Below are positions 10,130 through 19,472 of a stretch of 64,000 nucleotides of DNA, piece by piece (the stretch's first letter is position 1; each line of letters starts with the position of its first letter). The position numbers were made by a program, and so were the translations under genes. The notes under the pieces are model-generated. The model was given only the letters and a program-made list of their open reading frames with translations. It was not told the origin of the DNA and searched no databases. The DNA is from Candidatus Roizmanbacteria bacterium (GTDB lineage: Bacteria; Patescibacteriota; Microgenomatia; UBA1406; GWC2-37-13). The stretch covers positions 1-64,000 of the forward strand of contig JACRPE010000006.1 in the NCBI GenBank assembly GCA_016214055.1, read 5' to 3'.

Positions 10130-10768
10130 ATGCGCCCAAAACTGGTGAACGGAGAGATATATCATATTTGCAATAAAAGCATTGCAAACTTTGGCATTTT
10201 TAAAAACGAACATAATTGTAAACGATTTCTCAAGGCCGTAGATTTTTACAATAATATTTTCGTATGGTCAAGTTTATCTCAGGCAGTTAAAAGAAAGAAA
10301 TATGTCTCCTCAAACCTTATGGCACTAAAAAATGACGGGTTAATCAAAATTTTAAGTTATTGCATAGTGCCAGACCATTACCATCTCTTATTTAAAGTTC
10401 AGAAAGAGTATCCCATTTCAAAATACATTAATGATATAGAGAATAGTTATACCCGATATTTCAATGTTAAATACAACCGCAAAGGTCCGTTGTGGCAATC
10501 AAGATACCGGTGTGTTTTAATCAAATCCGACGAACAACTTCTTCACACATCTCGCTACATCCATCTTAATCCTTCAACAGGTGGACTTGTGGAACAGCCT
10601 GAAGACTGGATCTATTCATCGTATAGAGATTTGATCTTCAACCCAGATATATTACAGGACCTTAAAGAGATATCTATTCGCGATGGTGAAACATATAGAA
10701 GGTTCGTAGAAGATAATTTAGATTATCAAAAAAACTTAAAACGAATTAAAAATTTGATACTGGATTAA
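10130..10768 (+). CDS. REP-associated tyrosine transposase (Y1_Tnp/RAYT)
   Basis: YCIVPDHYHLLFKV (HUH), HTSRYIHLNP, GPLWQSRYRCVLI motifs. Confidence 0.9.
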   Translation: MRPKLVNGEIYHICNKSIANFGIFKNEHNCKRFLKAVDFYNNIFVWSSLSQAVKRKKYVSSNLMALKNDGLIKILSYCIVPDHYHLLFKVQKEYPISKYINDIENSYTRYFNVKYNRKGPLWQSRYRCVLIKSDEQLLHTSRYIHLNPSTGGLVEQPEDWIYSSYRDLIFNPDILQDLKEISIRDGETYRRFVEDNLDYQKNLKRIKNLILD

Positions 10769-10857
10769 AATCAGGTCATTGTACTGAGCCGTAGTTCAAC
10801 CGCGTCGGTTGGGCAGCGGCACATACTTTTAGTCGCTTCTGTAAGAGGGAGAGCCAA

Positions 10858-11400
10858 TTATTGATTAAGAAGAAAAAGGTTGAAAGCAGCAACAGTTTGT
10901 CCATCTTTAATAATTCCGTCTTTTATTCTTTTTTTTATTTCGGCCAGCGAAAGAGTTCGTATTTTTATCTGACCTTCGGAAGGATCATGGGGTTTCTTTG
11001 GGGCAATGGAGACTTCCTCAGCAAGGTATACATAGAAATGCATATTTGTAAAATTATTACCAATATCCAAACACCCCAATTTAGTAAGTTTGTTTGAGTA
11101 CAGTTGGGCCTCCTCTTGCAATTCTCTTTTTAATGCATCTATAACATTTTCACCTTTTTTTAATCCACCCGCAGGGAATTCAAGAGAGAATTGCTTTATA
11201 GGATATCGATATTGCTCAATCATGCAAAATGAATTAGGTTTGAGTCGAGGGATAACCATGACATATTCTTTTCCCTCAAGTAAACCATAGACACTCTCTT
11301 CACCATTGGGTTGGATGACTTGGTCTTCATGGATCTTAATCCATTGATTTTTATAAACAGTACGTGAAGATAATTTTTTCCAGGCTGAATATGTTGTCAT
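10858..11400 (-). CDS. NUDIX hydrolase (ADP-ribose pyrophosphatase-like)
   Basis: EFPAGGLKKGENVIDALKRELQEEAQ Nudix box. Confidence 0.9.
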   Translation of the reverse strand: MTTYSAWKKLSSRTVYKNQWIKIHEDQVIQPNGEESVYGLLEGKEYVMVIPRLKPNSFCMIEQYRYPIKQFSLEFPAGGLKKGENVIDALKRELQEEAQLYSNKLTKLGCLDIGNNFTNMHFYVYLAEEVSIAPKKPHDPSEGQIKIRTLSLAEIKKRIKDGIIKDGQTVAAFNLFLLNQ

Positions 11401-11495
11401 ATCAATCTAAGTATTATATCAAACAGCATCAAAAAAAACATCTGATATTATTTCACAATTAAGTCTACATCAATACATAATGAAAACAAGGGGAA

Positions 11496-12068
11496 TTATG
11501 ATTTTTTCTTTTTCTTGTGATCGAGAATAAGGTGACGAATGAAAGCTGATTTTGTGATACCCTGCTTGGTCGACTCCTCTTCAAGATACGTCAAGAGTGA
11601 TGGGCTAATAAAAAAATTAAAACGTTTATCTGTCACTTGACGTGCGGCAATGAGGGCTTTCGTAATAACTGCGTTAAGATTGTCGGTTTTATATTCGAAT
11701 ACGAGCAATTTATCACTTTGAATTCCAGATATAAAATGGGGAAGATTATCTTTTAAATACAAAACTATTGTTGGCTTATTATATTCAATTGACTTTTCAA
11801 CTTGAAAACCTATTCCTAAGCTGGGAATGGTGCATTCAAACATCGTCAAATCAGCCAATTTTATTCCACTGATTGTTTTAGCAAAAAAGTCCTCATGAGC
11901 TTTTTTCCCACCTTTATTAAGTGTTTCATAGTAATCATCATCGTTAAGTCTTTCAATAAGATTGTCGATGTTTCTATATCCTAGATCTTTAAGCTGAGAA
12001 TCAACAGCGCGGATATATTTTTCAACTGAATCAATTCCCTGTATTGGCGAACTAAAAAATACTTTCAT
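11496..12068 (-). CDS. nucleoside 2-deoxyribosyltransferase-like domain fused to C-terminal ribbon-helix-helix
   Basis: LADLTMFECTIPSLGIGFQVEKSIEYNKPTIVLY; FFISPSLLTYLEEESTKQGITKSAFIRHLI. Confidence 0.65.
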   Translation of the reverse strand: MKVFFSSPIQGIDSVEKYIRAVDSQLKDLGYRNIDNLIERLNDDDYYETLNKGGKKAHEDFFAKTISGIKLADLTMFECTIPSLGIGFQVEKSIEYNKPTIVLYLKDNLPHFISGIQSDKLLVFEYKTDNLNAVITKALIAARQVTDKRFNFFISPSLLTYLEEESTKQGITKSAFIRHLILDHKKKKKS

Positions 12069-12080
12069 ATGGTGATTATA
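12069..12080 (-). promoter_or_regulatory. leaderless-type promoter: TATAAT-N6-ATG
   Basis: minus strand. Confidence 0.65.
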
Positions 12081-12095
12081 TCATATACATACATT

Positions 12096-12590
12096 TTATA
12101 AAAGTATGTATTTTTCTGCCTTCATCAACTCAACTATCTGAGGAAATATGTCTAAAACCATTTTCCCCTCCCTCTCCTCAAAATCCCGCAACACATACTC
12201 AATTCCGGGAATCCGGTTTTCGGGGGTTCGATTATCCACCCCGATTCGAACTCGCAAGAAATCCTTTGTCCCGAGTTTTTCTTCAATTGAGTCAATTCCA
12301 TTATGGAGTTTGGGGCCGTAGCCTTTCACAATTCTGAACTTGCTGAGGGGAATATCGAGATCGTCGTGGACGATGATGAGATCCTCGAGTTTGGCGTGAT
12401 GTTTTTGCATGAGGGCCTGGACGGATTTACCTGATAGATTCATGTAGGTGGCCGTTTTGGCAAGAAGCAACCCGTTAACCCGTGAACCCGTTAACTCTTT
12501 AATCATAAAATCCACAAACATATGTCCGACGTTATGGCGGTTATTTTGATATTTCGTATCGGGATTTCCCAAACCTATTATTAGTTTCAT
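12096..12590 (-). CDS. pth: peptidyl-tRNA hydrolase
   Basis: MKLIIGLGNPDTKYQNNRHNVGHMFVD; DDLDIP. The listed ORF extends N-terminally into a repeat element. Confidence 0.9.
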   Translation of the reverse strand: MKLIIGLGNPDTKYQNNRHNVGHMFVDFMIKELTGSRVNGLLLAKTATYMNLSGKSVQALMQKHHAKLEDLIIVHDDLDIPLSKFRIVKGYGPKLHNGIDSIEEKLGTKDFLRVRIGVDNRTPENRIPGIEYVLRDFEEREGKMVLDIFPQIVELMKAEKYILL

Positions 12591-12676
12591 AATGATAAAG
12601 AGAGTCCTCGGCTCCGCTCGGAATGACAAGAAATGTCATCCCGACCAAGTCCTCCGAATCGGAGGGCGGGAATGAC
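12591..12676. repeat. tandem pair of interspersed repeats upstream of pth
   Basis: ...CGGCTCCGCTCGGAATGAC and GTCATCCCGACC..CCTCCGAATCGGAGG..CGGGAATGAC. Confidence 0.75.
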
Positions 12677-12717
12677 AGTGAATTTTATTATACCTTTTAT
12701 TTTGTAATATTTTTCTT

Positions 12718-12729
12718 TATACTGATTTT
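12718..12729 (+). promoter_or_regulatory. leaderless-type promoter: TATACT-N6-ATG
   Basis: galT. Confidence 0.65.
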
Positions 12730-13608
12730 ATGTCCAAGTATGTTCCCGACGTCCTCACTCATCGATGGGTAATCATCGCCTCATCGCGTCTTGATAGACC
12801 GGATAATTTCAACGCAAAGAATAGATCCCACAAAGTATGCCCGTTTTGTCCGGGCAATGAGCACATCACTCCAGGGGAAGTGTTTCGCATCGGAAAAGGA
12901 GAGAAGGATAAAAAAGGATGGGCTGTGCGGGTCATTTCCAATAAATTTCCGATCACTGACTATCATGAGATCATTATCCACTCACCCCACAACAGCCGGG
13001 AAATCGAGCATCTTCCCGAAGCCCATGTAGAGTTAATTTTAAAGACATATCGAGAACGGTTCAATTATTACCGCAAAAAAGGACAAGTCATCATCTTTTG
13101 TAATCACGGAGAGGATTCTGGAGCCTCAATCAAACACCCCCATTCCCAACTCGTAGTTATCCCCGGGCAGATTAATCTAGATACCCTCACGCGGGAACCC
13201 TTGAATAATATCGTTGAAAACAATAAATATTTCTATACGTATTGTCCGGATTTCTCTCAGTGGCCGTATGAAATCTGGATTGCGCCGAAGGCGGAAGGGG
13301 CACACTTCGGTGACCTGACCGATCAACATCTGGGCGATCTCGCAAGTTTATTGAAAAAAACATTAAAACAGCTTGAACACATATACAAAAAAAATAAATT
13401 CGGCAATATGTCCTTCGGCTACAACTACTATATTTACCCTCATTCAAACTGGTACCTTCGCATCATTCCACGCTTTGTCCATCGTGCAGGATTTGAGCTG
13501 GGGACGGGGTTAAACGTAAACATCGTGGATCCCACGACAGCGGCCTTAGAATATCGAGGCATGGAGATGAGGATGGTGAATGTGTTGAATAAACTCAAAT
13601 CTTTTTAG
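12730..13608 (+). CDS. galT: galactose-1-phosphate uridylyltransferase (GalT/HIT fold)
   Basis: CPFCPGNE, GASIKHPHSQLVVIP motifs. Confidence 0.88.
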   Translation: MSKYVPDVLTHRWVIIASSRLDRPDNFNAKNRSHKVCPFCPGNEHITPGEVFRIGKGEKDKKGWAVRVISNKFPITDYHEIIIHSPHNSREIEHLPEAHVELILKTYRERFNYYRKKGQVIIFCNHGEDSGASIKHPHSQLVVIPGQINLDTLTREPLNNIVENNKYFYTYCPDFSQWPYEIWIAPKAEGAHFGDLTDQHLGDLASLLKKTLKQLEHIYKKNKFGNMSFGYNYYIYPHSNWYLRIIPRFVHRAGFELGTGLNVNIVDPTTAALEYRGMEMRMVNVLNKLKSF

Positions 13609-14428
13609 TTTTTTTAGATTTTTCGATTCGTTTTCCTTCTGCTATGTAGTCCTTAGCCACATCCCAAAACTTCCAAAATATTTGTTTATACATATCGACA
13701 AAAGGGGAGTTTTCAATTTCAACACCCACCTTAACTCCATCAGTCCAGCTCAAGATAGAGATGGTATCATTGTAAATCACTTGATACTGTTGAATATCAA
13801 GGATTTTCGGTGGAATATATCTGGATTGATAATATGTTCCCCAATTGGGTACACCCGTATACCAATAATCACCCTGGTCTGTAGCGTTTTCGATCTCAAT
13901 TTTAGTTATCTTTCGTTCAACTTGTTCCCACCGTATTTTTTCGGCAAAAGATTTTCCTGCGATATTGTTTCTGTTCTCAAACCCAAACACCAGTAATTCC
14001 CTTTTTGCAGATAAATGGTTCCACAACATTTGTTTTAACCCTTCCTCACCATGATAGTGCTTAATTTCGATATTTTTAGGGTGATTGGTCGGCAAAACAG
14101 TCAATTCCTTAATCATACTGGTCAGATTATCACGCTGAATTTTAAGTTCTTGTTCTTTTTCCAAGACCAAAAGTTCGAGATTGTTGGGGCTTGAAGCTTT
14201 CAAAACTATTCCTCGGCCTAGATTTACCTCTTCTATAAGTTTTTTAGCCTTCAGGCGGTCTAAATAACGGTAAATACGTGACCTATTCACGCTTGTTTCA
14301 CGGGAGAGATCAAGCGGGGTTTTAGGTCCGTTTTCGATGAGATGGATATAAAGAGTAATCTCTACCTCATCAAGTCCGAACTGTTTTAATTGAGTCAAAA
14401 TTATTTGTTTGTTCATATGACCGAACAA
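13595..14428 (-). CDS. TrmB-family transcriptional regulator (start TTG 14428 or ATG 14416)
   Basis: N-terminal HTH (FGLDEVEITLYIHLIENGPKTPLDLSRETSVNRSRIYRYLDRLKAKKLI). Confidence 0.85.
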   Translation of the reverse strand: MFGHMNKQIILTQLKQFGLDEVEITLYIHLIENGPKTPLDLSRETSVNRSRIYRYLDRLKAKKLIEEVNLGRGIVLKASSPNNLELLVLEKEQELKIQRDNLTSMIKELTVLPTNHPKNIEIKHYHGEEGLKQMLWNHLSAKRELLVFGFENRNNIAGKSFAEKIRWEQVERKITKIEIENATDQGDYWYTGVPNWGTYYQSRYIPPKILDIQQYQVIYNDTISILSWTDGVKVGVEIENSPFVDMYKQIFWKFWDVAKDYIAEGKRIEKSKKTKKI

Positions 14429-14430
14429 AT
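14409..14430. promoter_or_regulatory. inverted repeat TTTGTTC-N8-GAACAAA over the TrmB-gene start
   Basis: 7 bp perfect arms. Confidence 0.6.
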
Positions 14431-14491
14431 GGTTGCAATCTAGTATACATGACCTATAATATAATTGTCAAGGGGAATTGCAATTTACTAT

Positions 14492-15898
14492 ATGCTTACA
14501 GAAATTCAAACTAAATTAAGACAAGGAGTCAGTGCGAGATTAGGCTCGTGGAACTTTCTTGTACAAAAAGATGTTCCAAGGAATCCAGAACCAGATTTTG
14601 CACGTTTTACCATGAAAATAGAAGCAACTGCTTTACCTGGAATAAAGATAGATGCTCCTTTTGTTAAAAAATGTTTTGACGGACTTATCAAGGTGGCAGA
14701 TATGCAAGCATTCGGGGAGATGCAGTGTATCAGTCCTGATCATTTTAAACCCAGCGATATAATAGCTGATTACAGTGTCCCAAAACATGTTAATGCTTTT
14801 CAGTTTATAACGACATCTAACGTCTCATTTTATTTTTTTATTGATTCAAAAACGAGACTAATTAGCATTCTTATTGATACTTGTAAGGAATCTGAAAAGA
14901 AAAAAATACTTGATTATGTGTATGCATTTATCAAACCAGATAATATGCGTTTTCAATTAATTCATTCTGCAAAACCCCTATCTGGTTGGGAAGAATATAG
15001 AGGAGAGAATGGGCAAGACCTGCATCCTGAGAGAAAATATCTAAACCTACTTATGGACATTTTGAATTATAAAAGCCTGACAGAAAGAAAAGATGTTTTA
15101 GCAAGGGGGGCGGCTCTTGAACAGATTGTACTTGCCGCAAAATCTGAATGTAACGGGAGACTTCTAGCTTGTTTGACTCCAGAAGAACAAAAAAGATCAC
15201 AGGATCTATACGGAGAATATGAATTAATACTTGAAAGAGATCATGCTCATGGCATATTAGATGGATCCATTCCAATCAGTCAGCCATTTATTTTTCATGA
15301 TCGGTACATGCAAATAAATAGAAAGGAAGCAGAAGCATTGAGCATCCAACCAGGTCAAACAGTTGGTATGATTGGGGCCGGATATAACGGAGAAACAGCA
15401 TTTAATATAGTTGATATTTCCGGTGCTCATGTCATTGCCTATGAAAAAGAAAAAGAGAGGGCGGATATTCTTCGTCAACTTATTGCAAAGAAGGGTTACA
15501 ATCAAAAGATTACGGTGATTACCGGTAAAGTCGGGAGAATAGTAGGTGAACCATTTCATTCATCCGACTATGATGTATATTCGTCTTTACGTAAATGTGA
15601 CGGGGGGTACATCATAGCCGCATTAGCAAGGGGAAAGCCATATATATACGATGAACTTATGGGCGCATCTTATAAATATGAATGTACTGTTGTGAGAACG
15701 ACAGAAGATGATCGAGGGCTTTTGTATAGACCAACAAATACAAATTTATTTAACACTGACTATTATCAGCTTGAATCAAAGAAAAAGTATGTAAACGTTG
15801 ATCCAAACGGTATTCTTTCTTTCTCATTAGTACAAAGAATTCTCAATTCTCCTCTCTATTCCATAATACACGAGCCTGAAGAATGGAAAGAAGAATAA
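14492..15898 (+). CDS. possible AdoMet decarboxylase (SpeD)-like N-domain fused to Rossmann methyltransferase/nicotianamine-synthase-like C-domain
   Basis: FQFITTSNVSFYFFIDS...LISILIDTCKES resembles the SpeD core strand; GQTVGMIGAGYNGETAFNIVDISGAHVIAYEKE SAM-binding motif. Confidence 0.45.
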   Translation: MLTEIQTKLRQGVSARLGSWNFLVQKDVPRNPEPDFARFTMKIEATALPGIKIDAPFVKKCFDGLIKVADMQAFGEMQCISPDHFKPSDIIADYSVPKHVNAFQFITTSNVSFYFFIDSKTRLISILIDTCKESEKKKILDYVYAFIKPDNMRFQLIHSAKPLSGWEEYRGENGQDLHPERKYLNLLMDILNYKSLTERKDVLARGAALEQIVLAAKSECNGRLLACLTPEEQKRSQDLYGEYELILERDHAHGILDGSIPISQPFIFHDRYMQINRKEAEALSIQPGQTVGMIGAGYNGETAFNIVDISGAHVIAYEKEKERADILRQLIAKKGYNQKITVITGKVGRIVGEPFHSSDYDVYSSLRKCDGGYIIAALARGKPYIYDELMGASYKYECTVVRTTEDDRGLLYRPTNTNLFNTDYYQLESKKKYVNVDPNGILSFSLVQRILNSPLYSIIHEPEEWKEE

Positions 15899-15899
15899 T

Positions 15900-16640
15900 T
15901 TACTTTAACTCCAACTTCTTCTCTACCGTAGGCTTTGCATTATTTCCCAGGAAGATTTGATAGGTAATATCATGGGAAAGGTCAAGGTCGCTTGTGATCA
16001 AGTGGTGGACTTTTTTTGGTTCTGTGGATACTTTTTTAATGACCTGTTTCCCTGTCGTTTTATCATTAAACCGGACTTCGGATGTGAGGGCGGATTCGGT
16101 GATAAAATCGAAGAAAAGATAGTGTTTTTTATCATCTGACACGATCACAACTTTTTTGATCGCTTCATCTGCTTTGGAGCCGGTGGAGAAGTTCTTTGAT
16201 ATTGCACCATAGTTCATCATGACGCCTACAGACAGAACGGCAAACAGAGAAAGCATAAAGATTGTCTTCGGTGCGGGTAATAGTTTCATAGAGAGAGGGG
16301 AGAGAGGTGCAAGTTCGCGCACACCTTTATATTTTAGCAAATCATCAGGATATGCGAACACACCGTGGCAGGTGGAACATTCCAAAAGTATTGTGTTTGC
16401 GGGAAGTGCCGGGTCATCCATCTTTTGTGCCAGTTCGGTATGATCTTTCGGGCAGAGTTTTTTATTTCCGAGCACATAGTGACCCTGTGCATCTTCGGCT
16501 ATCTTTCGCGCTGAAGATTGGGAGATATGTTTGATTCCATTTAGGTCAAAAAAACTGGAGCCGCAGGTGGCGCAATGGAGGACGATTTCGTTATCGAAGT
16601 TTGCTACCTTCATCGGTTGACCGCAGTTTGGGCAGTTCAT
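15900..16640 (-). CDS. zinc-ribbon (zf-TFIIB-like) membrane protein
   Basis: CPNCGQPM..CATCG, CPKDH..CSTCHG; TM segment. Confidence 0.7.
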   Translation of the reverse strand: MNCPNCGQPMKVANFDNEIVLHCATCGSSFFDLNGIKHISQSSARKIAEDAQGHYVLGNKKLCPKDHTELAQKMDDPALPANTILLECSTCHGVFAYPDDLLKYKGVRELAPLSPLSMKLLPAPKTIFMLSLFAVLSVGVMMNYGAISKNFSTGSKADEAIKKVVIVSDDKKHYLFFDFITESALTSEVRFNDKTTGKQVIKKVSTEPKKVHHLITSDLDLSHDITYQIFLGNNAKPTVEKKLELK

Positions 16641-16729
16641 AGGTAAGTCGTTAGCTATTAGCTGATAGCTTTTAGCAATTAGTGATTAGTATAAGTTATT
16701 TGAGAGAAAGGTCAAGTGATAAATGCCCC

Positions 16730-16764
16730 TTGCAAATTAATACACGATAGTACATATTTATAAT
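16730..16764 (+). promoter_or_regulatory. TTGCAA-N17-CATATT-N6-ATG
   Basis: CCCTTGCAAA box. Confidence 0.55.
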
Positions 16765-17118
16765 ATGGCGCAGGACAATCAAGTCACTGATGAGCAATTG
16801 GTTCAAATGAAGAATAAGTTATACGATGATTTGGCAGAGACACTTTTGCAAGGCATTGTAAATCAAAGTATCAGTACGGAACTTTCTCAAACAATTGCGC
16901 AGACGATCTTCCAGCGCTTAGATGCAGTGAAAACGCGTGATGAACTGTTAGAATTTTTACATAATCTCGCGACTCAATGGAGTGCCTACAATCCTTTTTA
17001 TATCAAGATGAAGTATGAAGATGAGCAGAAAAAAGATGATCAAAAGCTAAAAGACGTACAGTCGAAGTTACAACAATTTATGGACAACACCTATGGTAGC
17101 AGGACTCGGATCACCTGA
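16765..17118 (+). CDS. small helical protein (117 aa), unit A1
   Basis: ORF with TTGCAA-N17-(-10)-N6-ATG promoter. Confidence 0.65.
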   Translation: MAQDNQVTDEQLVQMKNKLYDDLAETLLQGIVNQSISTELSQTIAQTIFQRLDAVKTRDELLEFLHNLATQWSAYNPFYIKMKYEDEQKKDDQKLKDVQSKLQQFMDNTYGSRTRIT

Positions 17119-19114
17119 TGCAGGGCGTGCGCCCGTTGCGCGTGCCGAAGTAGTTGCATCTTTTGGAAAAGTAGTGGTAGGAACCCCCGTTGATGCGGCT
17201 CGTGTGGCTGAGGCAAACAGACTTCTCTTACTTCGGAGTACTCAACCCCAAGAACAAGGGAATTGGGGTCGCAATGCCGTTGATCGAATTAGTGCACAAA
17301 GAAATGGTGAAAGATGGTCGGTTAATATGGCTGATGAAGATAAGAAGGCTTTTAAAGACAAAACTACGTCAAAAGAGGCAACCGCCAAGATTGAACAAGC
17401 GAAAATTACTATGGCCGCACTTGAAATTTTCAATTTACCAGCAGGTGCTCAAAGAAATGCAAGACTAATTGAAATGCAAAAGAATGGGTCCATACTTAAA
17501 ACGATGACAGCGCCACAACTGGAAAAAGCGGCAGTCACAATCCTTGCGACTGACCCCTATATTGCGGAAATGTTTCAAGATATACCGGTATCTGATCGTC
17601 AAGATTTTATAAAGGCTACCCTATTATCAGGTAATATCTCTCAAGAACTCCAAAGATCTTTGGCTCAAAGAATGGGAGAGGCGCATGCCTTGATCTTAGG
17701 ACTCCCTCAAACACAGACCGAGTCGGAAGAGTTACAAACGCAGTTGGATCAGGCAAAAAGCTTAAGAAAAGTAGCGCAAGAAAGGTGTGAAAAGATTATT
17801 GAACAAAGAAAAGGTCCTCCTAAGTTAACATCTGCGCAAAAGACGAGACTCGATATGGCATTGCAGACGCAAGACGCTTCAAGAAGGTGGTATGACGTAT
17901 CAGGCGCAATTGGTGAAGCGTTGGGAATACCTCAAGCGAATATAATTAAAGTTAATGAACATGTTAGTAACGAAGATCGTGTGAAGCAACTAGACGCAGA
18001 CATGCTTGCACTTAACAATAAGAGCGCTGAATATAAAGCAAAAAATACAGAAAAGACAAAATTAGTTGCACGAAATGTTGTTTTAGCATGTACTCCAGCA
18101 GATATACCTCTATACAGACAGGCCGTACAAATGACGAAAGAAGCAGGTTTCAAGGCGGCTGAGGCGACCTATGTTGCACAAAATACGCAAATAAATACCC
18201 TTGAACTGCAAGTTTTGGCAAGTGCGGGATCACAGATTTCGTATGAACGGTTTAGTGCGGAAAATGAAGCTTTAGGAAAATTAGATTCCGTATTTGGTGA
18301 GGCGATGGCTGACGTCATGCAGGTGCAAGAGGATAAAATTAGAGAGGCGAAAGTCATCGAACAACAAGCCAAAGAAAAGGCGGCTGAGGGACAGAATAAA
18401 ACTGACCTCATGCAATTGCATGCAACTGAAAATAAGAGGTGGATTGAGGGCAGTCTCGATAAGCGAAATGATGTTGTCCATTTGGATAACATATCAAATG
18501 ACAGTCGTTTCCTTGCCTATCATGGTGAACAAGGAGAGCGCATATTGATAGCAAGGGATGCGGGCATTCTCACTCCTGCCGACTTTACTGCATTTCTTGC
18601 AAGTGGTCAAACACCTGAACAATTTTTAGCGGTTAAATTTGCGGCTACCCCCGGTCTTGAAAGTCGTTTTAACGCGATCTATACTCCCGAACAAGCAAAG
18701 GAATACCGTGAGAATCTTATGTCAAAATATTTCACCGCGGAGCGATTTATAAAGCAGGGTGGTATTGCTCGACTTGGACGAGGGGTTAAATTAGAAGGTA
18801 ATAAGGGGTCCTTTAAATTACGAGAAAACGAATGGGCGAGATTATATACTCATTTTGAAGGTGAGGTAAATGATGCACTTGGTAAATCAAACGAAGCAAA
18901 ACAATTCCTAGACTCCTTAAAAGCTCAAGGCATCGTAGCGGAACCAAAACTTAAGTGGTTATTGTATGCGTTACTTATACTTCTTGGAATTGGTGGGGGG
19001 TTAACCTCTGGAGGTCTTGCTATTCCTGCACTTGGAGTCGGAGGTGCCGCACTAGCTGGAGGAGGAGTTGGAACTGCACTTACAGGCGCAGGCCTAGGAA
19101 TATCTAATAGTTGA
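17093..19114 (+). CDS. large coiled-coil protein with C-terminal hydrophobic Gly/Ala tail, unit B1
   Basis: ORF; LLYALLILLGIGGGLTSGGLAIPALGVGGAALAGGG tail. Confidence 0.7.
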   Translation: MVAGLGSPDAGRAPVARAEVVASFGKVVVGTPVDAARVAEANRLLLLRSTQPQEQGNWGRNAVDRISAQRNGERWSVNMADEDKKAFKDKTTSKEATAKIEQAKITMAALEIFNLPAGAQRNARLIEMQKNGSILKTMTAPQLEKAAVTILATDPYIAEMFQDIPVSDRQDFIKATLLSGNISQELQRSLAQRMGEAHALILGLPQTQTESEELQTQLDQAKSLRKVAQERCEKIIEQRKGPPKLTSAQKTRLDMALQTQDASRRWYDVSGAIGEALGIPQANIIKVNEHVSNEDRVKQLDADMLALNNKSAEYKAKNTEKTKLVARNVVLACTPADIPLYRQAVQMTKEAGFKAAEATYVAQNTQINTLELQVLASAGSQISYERFSAENEALGKLDSVFGEAMADVMQVQEDKIREAKVIEQQAKEKAAEGQNKTDLMQLHATENKRWIEGSLDKRNDVVHLDNISNDSRFLAYHGEQGERILIARDAGILTPADFTAFLASGQTPEQFLAVKFAATPGLESRFNAIYTPEQAKEYRENLMSKYFTAERFIKQGGIARLGRGVKLEGNKGSFKLRENEWARLYTHFEGEVNDALGKSNEAKQFLDSLKAQGIVAEPKLKWLLYALLILLGIGGGLTSGGLAIPALGVGGAALAGGGVGTALTGAGLGISNS

Positions 19115-19148
19115 TTTATGGTATATTTAAATTTATTGAATTAATGAT

Positions 19149-19454
19149 ATGCAAAAACACCTAACCGAAGAAGATAAGAAAAGAATATATGACATCCTCG
19201 CCGAGGCGTATATTGACCTGATCAGTAAACAACTCATCGGTCCCTATGAGCGAAAGGTGTTATCATATAAGATATTGCAAAATGTAGGAAAAGCCGAGTC
19301 GTTTGAGGAAGTATCGGAATTTGTCAGTGGTCTTTTAGCAAGTTATCCCGTATTTCAGAATGCGTCGGTTCGGATCGCAAGTCAGATAGGAAAGTTACAT
19401 GAAGAACAATTGATTGGAAGATTACAGTCATTTATACGGCAAGCAACAGTTTAA
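19149..19454 (+). CDS. small helical protein (101 aa), unit A2
   Basis: ORF in same relative position as A1. Confidence 0.65.
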   Translation: MQKHLTEEDKKRIYDILAEAYIDLISKQLIGPYERKVLSYKILQNVGKAESFEEVSEFVSGLLASYPVFQNASVRIASQIGKLHEEQLIGRLQSFIRQATV

Positions 19455-19472
19455 TAATTATATTTTTAATCT

